Shown one piece after another: positions 22,880-32,796 of a DNA stretch of 64,000 nt. Location of the stretch: the NCBI RefSeq assembly GCF_026914185.1, contig NC_070559.1, forward strand, positions 2,356,001 through 2,420,000, written 5' to 3'. The number at the start of each line of letters is the position of its first letter. Positions within the stretch are counted from its first letter, which is position 1. The notes beneath the pieces were generated by a model. The model did not search any database. It saw only the letters and a list, made by a program, of their open reading frames with translations, and had not been told where the DNA came from. Origin of the DNA: Puccinia triticina (lineage: Eukaryota > Basidiomycota > Pucciniomycetes > Pucciniales > Pucciniaceae). A program made the translations under genes and the position numbers.

Positions 22880-23545
22880 GGTGGGCCAGCTACGCTAACA
22901 TTAGCGCTAGCGTAGCGTAGTGTTAGCTTTTTGAAGCTACGCTACGGTGGCGCTAGTGTTAGCGGCCGGATTTTCCCGCTAACACTAACAAGATAGAAGA
23001 ATGCGCTTGTGTAGCGCTAGCGTAGTGTTAGCGGTTGTTTTTTTACAGCCGCTAACGCTACAATTTTGTCTGGATAGCGTTAGCGTAGCGGTGCTAGCTT
23101 AGAAGAAAGCTACACTAGCTTTTAACGTAGATTTTGTGTATGCTAGCGCCGCCTGAGGAAAAAACTGGGCAGAAACAGCCCAATTTTGTCCCCGCGCAAC
23201 TACAGAGATGAAACTGGGCAGAAATAACACTCCATTTTTTTTCCTGCAGTCACGCAAATACAGGAAAAAAACTAGCATGTCATTTCTGCCCAGTTTCTGC
23301 CGCCCTAGCGTAGCGGGAATTCATTGCGCTACACTACCGGGGGAGCAAAAATCCGTTAGCGCCTATCCCATTACGCTAACGGTTAGCGTAGCGGATTTGT
23401 TTTTGCGCTAACGCTAAAAAAAGCGTTAGTCCAGAAAAAAAAGCTACACTAAAGCTTGGTGATAGCGGAGTAAAATCCCGCTAACACTACAGGAAAACTG
23501 GCCTCCTGTTAGCGCCGCTATGCTAACGCTAAGTGCCCCTGTAGC
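22880..23545. repeat. Second GCTAACGCTA/TAGCGTAGCG palindromic field
   Basis: About 660 bp of interleaved GCTACGCTA, TTAGCGCTAG and GCTAACGCTA words, similar in vocabulary to 7966-8740 but richer in GCTAAC. A repeated non-palindromic phrase 'aaactgggcagaaa' occurs at about 23163 and 23210. No stable period and no gene. Confidence 0.7.
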
Positions 23546-24555
23546 GTAGCGGCCCAGCGTTGTTCATTGAAACATGAAATAATATATAGTTTGACTCTGA
23601 GTTGCTTTCTTAACATTCACGTGAAAACATATAGTTTCTGAAGGGAAATTAAGTGATATTCACCATGAAAAAAGTGATGTGAATAGGTGTCAGGTGACAT
23701 GCAGTAACATGTGGTGAAAGTCCAGTGATACTCCAACAATACACCCCTTGAATAACAATGGCCCCCTTGTCATCATCAGGGGATTTCAAAAATTATTCCT
23801 AGGATTAAGGTTGGAATAAAGGCTGGAATTAGCTTCACATCACCTGAAACCTAGTCCCCTCATTTTTTTTTTGTGGTTATAGTCCCAGAGCTCAGACAAT
23901 ACATGATTTTCAATTTTATGTTGCTTCAAGAATCATAATAAACTGTAAAGACTTAAGGGAACAAGTCATCATCAGACTTGAGCCCCCTCTTTGAAATGCA
24001 GGTGAGCTTAGGTGAGCTATGCAGAGAATAAATTCAGTAAAAAACAAGCATTGTGAATTGTTTCCATCAATTTGCTGGGTGGAATGAAAAACTATTGGTT
24101 GATGTTAGGATTGGCTTGCTGGATGTTTTTGTTTTCATTGGTTCTTTCCATGGAAGTAGTTGATGTGATTTAAGTTGAGGGGGAACAAATCTGAAATAAA
24201 AAATTCTTTCCATTTTTCAAAATTAAAACTTTTGTAGTATGTTCCAATCAGACGCACTCCTGTCTTGAATAGATACATTTCTTCATACAAGCTTGTCTTG
24301 AGGTTGGTTGACTGTTCTAATTGATTAATCATTTCCTCAAGATCTGTAAGCAAAACAGTTTTCATCACATCATATTGGAGATATCTCTTGAACAAATTCA
24401 CTGCACAACTGTGGTCTTTAGGAAGACTTTCTGGGTGAAAATTTTCTGCCTATTTTGCATTCATGAGGAATTAAAAATATAGTTGCATCAATTTCTGCTC
24501 CTTTAAGAATGGTTCTTCATGAATTTCTGCACCCAAGAGTTGAAGGATTTTTCAG

Positions 24556-24713
24556 ACCCTGTTTGGACGTACTGGTATACGTCATAAATGGGGCAAATTT
24601 ATGACGCACAAACTGAAGTTTTCCCCACATTGCCACCAATATTTTCAAGCCCCCGGGGGCCCACATCATAAATTCACCCATTTATGATGTATAATGGTGC
24701 ATACAAACAATCC
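24556..24713. mobile_element. Degenerate copy of the 161-bp CCCTGTTTGG-type MITE
   Basis: Begins CCCTGTTTGGACG and contains TATACGTCATAAATG and AAATTTATGACGC, then the central CCCCCGGGGG core and the mirrored arm ending ATACAAACAATCC. It aligns along its length to the intact copies at 29613-29773 and 56095-56255, but its termini are eroded. Confidence 0.6.
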
Positions 24714-25027
24714 TTAAGCAGCACCAGGTGTTGAATAATGCTGATGCATTATGGAAATGTTGTTTCCAAACCAATCAAAGTCATTTGCATTGGATTGGCA
24801 GGAGTTTCATGCATATGTGATGAAAATAAATAAAAAAACTTGTCTGCAGGAATTTTCAAACTGGGAACAAGTCAACTACGGCTGCAGGGGGGAAAAAGGG
24901 ATCAGCTTGGTCTCCCCGTGTGTCCCCGGGGGGTTTTGTTTTGTTTGCAATGTCCACCGTCATTCTCGGCAAAACATGAGGTCTCGGCAAAACATGAGGG
25001 GAGACATTTGCAAGTGGCTGCACTGCC

Positions 25028-25171
25028 TAACTTACTACTCAGACAGTCTTGTCCAAGTAGTATTTGGACCGAGTTCGTCCAACAACTTCCAAAATAAAGA
25101 CCCAACAGATTGCTGAAGCTGTTGGACAACATCTTTGTAAGAGCTTCTTGGACAAGACTTTCCGAGCAGTT
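25028..25171. repeat. Palindromic MITE-like element, second copy
   Basis: Left arm TAACTTACTACTCAGACAG...CTTGTCC mirrors the right arm, which reads GGACAAGACTTTCCGAGCAG near its end. It shares CAGTCTTG, TTGGAC and CCGAGCAGTT blocks with 16685-16820. Confidence 0.55.
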
Positions 25172-25249
25172 GATTGCTGCAGTGATGATCATGTACACAG
25201 ACTCAACGAACAACATGTGCTTTTGTTAAGCTGCTAAAGCCCCCACCAA

Positions 25250-26300
25250 AAGAACAGTCCAGCACATACTGGCCATCCAGATGCACATTTGCAATCTGGG
25301 TGGCCAGTATAGTGCCCACCAAGGGCTGGCACAATGACCAGCATGTGCTGGTCATCAGGCCAAGGCTTCTCCTACTCAATGGCCAGGATAAACTGGTCAT
25401 TTATGGTGTTCAAAGTTGATTTATGCATGCATAAATCATAAATTCAAAAATCTTTTTCAGGGGGATTACATAATCAAATCCGTGCAATCCCCTGCAAAGA
25501 AAAGTTTATGAATTTATGATTGATGCATGCATAAATCAACTTTGAACACCACAATTGAGTTGGAAGAGGCCGCGCTTGACAGCCATAATTCCCTTGTCAT
25601 CAACCCGCGGCCTCTCCAAACTCAAATACAATGACCAGTACACACTTGACATCAAGAAAAGGAAGCACTAGGCGGATTACCAGCACATGCTGGTCATTGA
25701 TCTGGCCTTTCCGAGCTTGGGAGGCCATATATATTGGCCACCCAGCTTGCAAAAGAAGAGCTGGATGGTCAGTATGTATTGTTCATTGTGGCAGTACTTT
25801 CCCAGCGCAATGTATAGTACATACTGGTACTTGAAGCTAGGAAAGGCCCATCTCAGTGACCAACATGTATTACTGGTCATCAAACTGGCTTTTTCCCAGC
25901 CCAGTGACCTGTACTCAATTGGATGGTGTCTCCACTCAATGGCCTATAAACACCAGTTACTGAGTGGAGAACCCCTCTGCTCAATGGCAGGTACACACCC
26001 GTCACTGATTGGAGAATCTTTGAGCTAAATGACCATAAAACCAGGATCATTGAGGGGAGGATGACTCCACTTGATGGCTGGTACTCTACATGTGGCCATG
26101 AAGTGGACACACCCTCCACTCAATAGTTGTCCAACATTCATCAAGTGAAGGGTATCTCCACTCAATTTCTGTACAACAAGGTCATTGAGTGGAGAGTGTC
26201 TCATCTTGATGGCTAATACACACCAGTAAGTGTAAATTCTGGGGTGTACCAGGCATTAAGTGAAGGTAATCTCCACTGAATTAACAGTGTGCACAACCTT
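25250..26300. repeat. Array of degenerate hairpin repeats (TGGTCATTGAGTGGAGA type)
   Basis: About 1 kb in which blocks such as GACCAGCACATGCTGGTC and CTCAATGGCC...GTCA-TTGAGTGGAGA recur at roughly 40-60 bp intervals on alternating strands. The arms are complementary to one another, as in the 42-bp array at 7432-7557 (CTCAATGACCGG / CCGGTCATCAAGAG). Confidence 0.6.
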
Positions 26301-29084
26301 GATTGGATCAAAGATCAGTCTTAGTTCCACATAAGATCAAACTCCTTGAAGCCTGCTCCTTGCATGCTCACACAGATGACATCAGCTAGTGTCACCAAAG
26401 AAACATATGGTTTGGCACTCTCTAGAGAGTGCCACACATCCCCCCCCCGGTGAGACCCTGGGGTCACTTGAGGTTTTTCAGGCGTGAAGTTGGGAAGTTG
26501 GAGGCGCTCAGAAAAGGTAATCTTGAGGGCAGGGTGGACACTGGACAGCTTCAGGGCGGAAAAATAGGGCTAAAGATCACTGAATTAGGTTTTTACCTGG
26601 CAAATCACAGGCTGTTGAGGCTGTTGAAGGCGGGTAAAATTCTAGTGCGTAATTTAAATCTTGGGAATATTTTTTTGGGCGGAGAAAGAGCTCTTTTTAT
26701 AGCCTAGGCAGGCCCCAGGGGCTCTCAGGGGACGGAGGGACACTTGTGGGCGCATTATGAGGCAAATTGGCTGCGCTAGAAGGCGCTTTTGGTTGTGGAA
26801 CCTTGGTGATTGGATATAAGGTTTTCCAAGGACCATTTACAGAGGTTCTGTGTGATTTTACACATGCTTTACCATGTAATAGGGGCTGGTTGGGAGGTTC
26901 TGTGACACTTTGAGGCCCCCGTGCACCGCGGGTTCCAGAATAAATACATGTCACACCTTATGTAAGCAGCAGGACTTATCATCCCTGTTGCCCCGTGCCT
27001 TACAAGCTAGGTTAGCATTTCCTTTCCCCTTCTTCTCCTTTTCCCTTTTCCCCACCTCCCTCCTGGAGTGCATATACTGAGAAGAAGACTGGACCTTTTA
27101 TATTCTTCTCCAAGCTAGCTATTGAAATACAGCCCCAAGTACTAGAAATTGCGCTCCTTGAGCCCACTCAAGACTGTCCCCAGTGAAGAGATCTTTGATC
27201 TCTCACAAGATGTGCCACAGAATGTACTAGAACCAGTTCTGTGGGATTGTACACGTGTAAGAAGTGCTTTAAACAGATTCTGGAGGCGCTTATTTAATTC
27301 TCCAGTTTATTTGACCCCTTCTACATACTTACTACAGGTGTAATTTACGTGTAGTGAGGCTTAGGGGGAAGCTAGGATGCTTTCTAGGCTCTCCTGCACA
27401 CGCTACACGTGTTCTTCTAGTCCTGGATCACGTGGGAAGTATTTGTATTAGATGACATGGTAATTAAATCTCATTTAATAGTTAATTACATGTGTATAGT
27501 ACATATAACACATGTAATATTCCTAGTGAGGTGTATTCTGGCCAATTCTTACTTACTGGTAGCCCAAGCGCTTTGTTTGCGGGCTTTTTTATTCATTATG
27601 CATATATGCACACCATGCGCGCGGGCTTGAGCTTCCAGGCAACAGAGCACGCGGGCTTGGATGCACCACGCAACAAATAAAGCCATCTTCTAAACTGTAC
27701 ACAACACCTCAGTTTTCACTGAAACTGGGTATCCATGTTTTTTGCGCCCTCTTGAGCTGTACAGGTTTGGAGCTCCAGGCGCCAGGGGGTTTCCCTTGGG
27801 CCTAGCCTCTTAGGAGAGTCCGGGCCACCTTGGGTGGGCCCCAAACTCCCCAATGTATGGGTCGAGGCTAGAGAAGACCCTCTTGGTTGACGCCGGGTGG
27901 TTTCATCCACCAGCATGCCCGCGCTCTGAGCGCCGTGGGCGCTGGGGAGATCTCCTCTGCGGGACAGCTTTTTGAGAGCCTTCAGTGCCTAATGTCAGCC
28001 CCCACAAAAAGGGAGGGCGGGAGGTAGCAAAAAATAGTTTGGCCGGAGATGGAAGAGACTTCAAACTGAAGTAATTGCATATGTTAGAAAAAGAGATACA
28101 AAGTGAAGACAAAAATAGAAAGAGAAGGAAAAGTACCTGAAGACAAACACAACAAAGAAGAGCACGACAAAAGAGAGATGATACAAGAGATAGGAATAAA
28201 GATCAGACTAAAAAGGAAACATTGTCATTCAGGGCAAATGGTTAACAAGAAACAAGAGCGCAACATACAACCAAAGAAAGATTTGATTGATGAGGTGATT
28301 GATTTAGCTTGAGGCTTTGATGAGTTTGAAGACCAATTGGTTGTTTGTCTTCTGGAGGAACGGATAGTCAGAAAGATGAAGATTGTGAAGTGACAAGACT
28401 ATTGAAGATAATGTTGAGAGATGAATCAAGCAGGTTCCCCAGAGGAGGCAAGAGGAATGAGGAGGCTTTGAGTTTAAGTATGTTGAGATTGTTGGGTTTG
28501 TTGATTGAACTGACTGAGAGAGTCTTTCCTGTTGAGTTCAATGAGCAGAGACTTGTATTGGAGACAAAGGACAAGCAAGACGAATTGGATTGACTTGACC
28601 TTGAGAATAGGTTGAGCGCGGGAAATTTGGAGACTAGAGGAGGAACCCAAGAAATGTACATGTCTTGTGATATTCACAGGACATGTCCATTACATGAGAC
28701 AAGAGCTCAAGTCAAGGCACAAACTTCACTCTCAACACAAACAGTTGACTGAGGTTGGATGACGGGCAAGAAACCAATCACTCTCAATAGGGTGGCTTAA
28801 ATACCTGGTCTTTTGCCCTTCTGTTGCGTGCTCAACAGGCTAATCCAGGGGACACTGCCTTAGGGGCACAACACCTTGGCTCCCTAGACCGTAATGTGTC
28901 TGAGCGCTTTACTCCTTGTAGCTCTGAGGATCAGGCTGGTTGTGGTGAGACACGGGCTGGCCTCTGTCTATGTGAACCATGCTGATTGGCCATAGCCGTT
29001 GGCTGGGGCTCTAGTGGGCACTGTCCATGGACCTTGGCCACCTCCACTGCGCGCCGGTAACCCCCAATAAACATATGTAATTGG
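26301..29084. other. 2.8 kb with no recognised gene
   Basis: Anonymous intergenic sequence. 27000-27065 is pyrimidine-rich and 28045-28610 is strongly purine-rich on the plus strand, which creates charged (K/E/R) open frames that I judge compositional. No RNA gene or domain recognised. Confidence 0.4.
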
Positions 29085-29234
29085 CACCAGGAAAAAAAAA
29101 TAGTCACTTGATGGCAAGTGACATGATGCAGCTTTGGTTTCTGCTCCAGAGCTACTCCAGCGCTGCTCCAAGTCTGCTCCACCAGCACTTGTAGAGCTTG
29201 CAGGACTGCACCAGAGCACTCAATGTGGCACAGT

Positions 29235-30320
29235 CAGCTGATCCTAATTTTTTCCCAGGAACAGCTGATGCTCATCATAAGCTGAGCAGTAGGCATTGAC
29301 TGAGCCTGGCCCAAAGCTGAGCATTGGATGAGCCTGGGCCACAGCTGAGCATTGGATATTCCAAGCCTGATACAAATTCAAGTGTCAGCTGGACCAAGAA
29401 TATTCCAAATCTGAGCATCAGCTTAGCCAACAATGGTCCAAAGCTGAGCATCATCTTGGAAAAGTCTTGTGCAGAGCTTAGGATCAGCTGGGACAATACT
29501 GTTCCAAAGATTAACACCAGCTGGGCCAAAACTTTTCAAAAGCTGAGCATCAGCTGAGCCAATTCTGGTACAAAGCTGAGCATTGGCTGAGCCAAGGCTA
29601 TTCTAAAGCTGAGGCCCCGTTTGGCTGCCACGTTATATGTCATAAATGGTTGAATTTATGACGCCGCGACCCAAAGTTCGCCCCCCGTTGCCACCAAAAC
29701 GTTGAAACCCCCGGGGGTTGCGCGTCATAAATTTGACCATTTATGACGTATAACGCGGCAGCCAAACGGGGCCTGAGTATCAGATGTTTTGAGACTATTC
29801 AAAAGATTAATATCACCTGAGCCAAGGCTGTTCCACAGCTGAGCCAAGGCTGGTCCACAGCTGAGCATCAGCTAAGCCAAGGCTGGTTTTAAGCTGAGCA
29901 TCAGCTGAGCCAAGGCTGGTCCACAGCTGAGCATCAGCTGAGACAAGGCTGGTCCACAGCTGAGCATTGTCTTAGCCAAGGTTGATCCACAGCTGAGCAT
30001 CAGCTGAGCCAAGGCTGGTCCACAGATGAGCATAAGATGTTACAGGAGTGGTCAGACTCAGAATCTGAGCATTGGCTGGGCTGAGATTTATCCAAAGCTG
30101 AAAATCAGCTGAGCCAATACTGGTCCAAAGCTGAGCATTGGCTGGGCCAATGATAGTCCTAGTATGAGTCTAAGATGAGCCATGAGTGGAATAAAGCTGA
30201 AACGCAGCTGGGCCAGGACTGGTTCTGATCTGGGCAACAAAGCTGAGCATGAGCTGGGCAAAAAAGCTGAGCATAAGCTTGGAGCTAAAGCTGAGTATCA
30301 GCTGACCAGAAATGGGGATC
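29235..30320 (+). repeat. Degenerate ~33-bp minisatellite (AGCTGAGCATCAGCTGAGCC)
   Basis: About 25-30 diverged copies of a unit with the sense AGCTGAGCATCAGCTGAGCC followed by AAGGCTGGTCCAC. The half-units AGCTGAGC are themselves repeated. Copies are best conserved at 29820-30010. Confidence 0.8.
29613..29773. mobile_element. 161-bp MITE, TGA-flanked, nested in the minisatellite
   Basis: Starts GGCCCCGTTTGGCTGCC and ends with its exact complement. The 3-bp direct repeat TGA flanks both ends (29610-29612 and 29774-29776). The arms also share the TATGACGTATAA/CATAAAT core. The ends and 3-bp duplication resemble PIF/Harbinger-derived (Tourist-like) MITEs. Confidence 0.85.
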
Positions 30321-30996
30321 AGTGGTGCCCAGTGAAAACTGAGGATCTCCTGTGGAAATTCTGAAAGTGGTTAGATGGTGGGTAGATGGTGGGTAGCTCG
30401 CTGGAGCTGGCATGATGTCACTTGTCATCAAGTGACTATTTTTTTTCCTGGTGTGGGATATAAGAATACAGGTGCATGCTCACAGGACATGGGGCACCTG
30501 CTGAATCTTCAAAGCTAATTTACACAAGAAAGGAACTATATTTAGGGGCACAAGTAAGTGAGGTACCCTAGGTTATTTTACCTGTAGAGTCAGAATACAG
30601 CTATTACTTATTTAAGTCTCAGTAACTAAGTATTTTGTATCTATATACTAATTTTTATGCATAGTTTTACATATGTAAGATTAATAATGTCTTGTTCATA
30701 TGTAAAACTACTTTTTGTATTTTTATTATATATTTTTATGTCACGGTGACTCTGCCATAGTAGCCAGCTGAAAGATCTTCAGAGAATTTGAAATGTAATA
30801 TCTTTCAATGTTCCTTTGACCTTCAAAACGGATTCCTTCAATCAGTTTTGAATTTTAGTCCTCAAACAAACAGATAAGGGTGTGCATCAGCACCACCCAT
30901 AGAACTTTCTACTCAGATTTCTCCCTACATATTTTGTTGATTTTTAAAATGTGTTTCAAAAATCCTCCCTTTGTCTGCAAGCTTTCAGGTGTTATG

Positions 30997-31074
30997 CATA
31001 AGCCTCTCATAACAGAGAGCCCTCCATGCAGGTTCCCCCAAGCCCTCCATTTGAGAGGCTTAGTTGAGCTAGGG
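30997..31074. repeat. AAGCCTCTC hairpin element, copy 1
   Basis: ATAAGCCTCTC at the left and GAGAGGCTTAG at the right are complementary, with CCCTCC-rich interior. A direct copy in the same orientation lies at 38333-38407, on the other side of the DUF6589-RecQ pair. Confidence 0.7.
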
Positions 31075-32529
31075 TCAGGGGGTGGATTGGCTTGTCTTTA
31101 GCAGACTGAAAGCTGAGGATGTCCCAACCAATGTGTCACAGCAGTCCATATTACAGACTGTTGATTCAGCCAGGGGTGGATACCACCCTGCCAAAGAAAG
31201 CAGCCAAGGGTGCCTTTTAGCAGAACCCAATCATTTTGGCAGCAGATCTGCCAGTGTAGAGGAAGAGAGTGGTACCCTCACAAAATTGTCCGCGCCACTC
31301 CTCCGCAAGATTATCCCGGAGAAAGCTGGGTGATTCAGAGAACTCCGCTCCGCAGCTCCGCCAATGTTGTAGGGCTCTGAGCAGGGTAAATAAAGTAAAG
31401 CAAATTATAAATCTCTGCAAAAGTAAACCATAAAATAAATCTCCGCTGCATAAAGAAGAAAACTCCGCCACAAAACTCCGCAAAACGCAAGAAAAAAGCC
31501 ATAAAGCAAGCACAACCGTGACACATAAAGCAAGTCCGCAATGTACGCAAAAGTAACAGAAGCACAATAGTCTGCAAAAGTAAAGTAAAAACCACAAAAG
31601 AGAGTCTGTGGGGAGTATGTGATGCAGAATCCTCCCTCCCCCACCGTGGGTTTATATAAAAGAAGAAAGAGAACTAAAAGATATCCTCCGCCCGCCTCCC
31701 ACGCACACCATCTGCCAACTCTGTTCACACGTGCGCACTCGTTATTCACCAAGCGCTATACACACGCACACACGTCATCTGCCAAGCTTTGCTCTCACAC
31801 TAAATCCTGTCGTCTCCACTGCTTGCCTTCAACCAACGTCAAACCCCTTTCCCTAGCTTAATTCCACGCCCCTATATAGACTATGATGTCAGGATCACAC
31901 ACGCCGCCTCCGCCCCAGCTACGCCTGCTGATGTAGCCCGCTTTGGCTGCCACTGCTTCCCCCAATCACCACCTCTGCTAGCCATTCCGCGCTGGCCTGC
32001 TCAGTTTGAGTCCAGCTCCGCGCGCCGCCGCCTTTAGTTGTGCGTTCCGCGTTGTCTGCGCTCTGCATCACCCGCACTCCGCACTGATTGCTCTGTGGAC
32101 AATTTGACATGTGTTCCAGAATTGATCGCCACACTGGAGGCTAAAAAAACCGTCCAGCTTGGCAAAACTGGACTCAGGCCACGCAAAAGCAGCTCTTTTG
32201 GAGATCCTCTTACACTGTACCCCCCTAACTTAACACAAGTCCCCCCTTCAGAGGGCCCTGGTACAGCCTGGGCTGGCGCGAAGCGCCCTCGCGCGAAGCG
32301 CGACCTCCGAAGGAGGGACTTGGGACTAATGTCCCCAAACTGGGCTGAGAGATTCCCATCTTCCAAATTTTTTTGGTGGGGATTTTGTGCCTTTTCAATT
32401 TAGACCGTGTTCCCAAAGGGCCCCACGCATGCCCTTTGGACCAGGAGACTCGTCTCACCCTTCCCCATCTTTTCCCGCTACACACACCCATAGAAGTCAA
32501 ACCATTCACGCTCCATGACCCTTCAAACT
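31075..32529. other. 1.45 kb intergenic, no gene recognised
   Basis: Contains a CTCCGC/CTCCGCAA-rich stretch (31290-31480), a pyrimidine- and ACAC-rich stretch (31680-31810) and the hairpin repeat at 32222-32327. Conflicting open frames on both strands have no domain. Confidence 0.4.
32222..32327. repeat. AACTTAACACAAGTCCC hairpin element
   Basis: Left arm CCCTAACTTAACACAAGTCC, right arm GGAGGGACTTGGG, with an internal gcgcgaagcgc dyad. Same family as 9965-10071. Confidence 0.65.
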
Positions 32530-32796
32530 TATGGATTTTCAGGGCTCCTTGAGCTGTACAAATGCATATATTGAACTAGTGTGACACATCTTCCAGTAGC
32601 TTGCATACCGGGAAAATTCCATTCCTGTATGAAACATGTTATAGCATATCCGCTTATCTGCGTGCACAGGTGCACATAACCAGTCATAACAGTATAAAGT
32701 AGTTACCCAAACCGTTGGCGCAACAGTCCGCATCCAATCATCCCGAGTGCAGTTGTTAGATACTTACCTTCTACCCCGATCACATTTAGTAAAACA

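Larger units (their letters stand above)
23546..25230. other. Intergenic with MITE remnants
   Basis: AT-rich. An 88-codon frame on the minus strand (24135-24401) has protein-like composition but no start context, domain or exon partners, so I do not call it. Contains the MITE remnants listed separately at 24556-24713 and 25028-25171. Confidence 0.4.
29085..30453. mobile_element. 1.37 kb inverted-repeat element carrying an internal minisatellite
   Basis: The two ends are inverted copies over about 45 bp: CACCAGGAAAAAAAAATAG at 29085, and its complement ending at 30453. Each is followed inwards by TCACTTGATG-CAAGTGACAT and then a CTCCAG-rich stretch. The interior (about 29235-30320) is almost entirely a degenerate ~33-bp tandem repeat, itself interrupted by a 161-bp MITE. 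No transposase is present. No convincing target duplication was found, so the mobility class is unknown. Confidence 0.65.

Noticed and set aside
24135..24401. 88-codon minus-strand frame with protein-like composition
   Set aside because: No ATG context, no flanking exons and no domain; kept only as a possible relic.
28045..28610. Charged open frames in the purine-rich stretch
   Set aside because: K/E/R-rich frames arise from A/G composition; no start context, domain or conservation cue.
29235..30320. CRISPR-like regular repeats
   Set aside because: Units are contiguous and degenerate with no unique spacers, and the context is eukaryotic.
29085..30453. Target-site duplication for the minisatellite element
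   Set aside because: Flanks (aattgg on the left, tgggat on the right) do not match as direct repeats, so I assign no superfamily.
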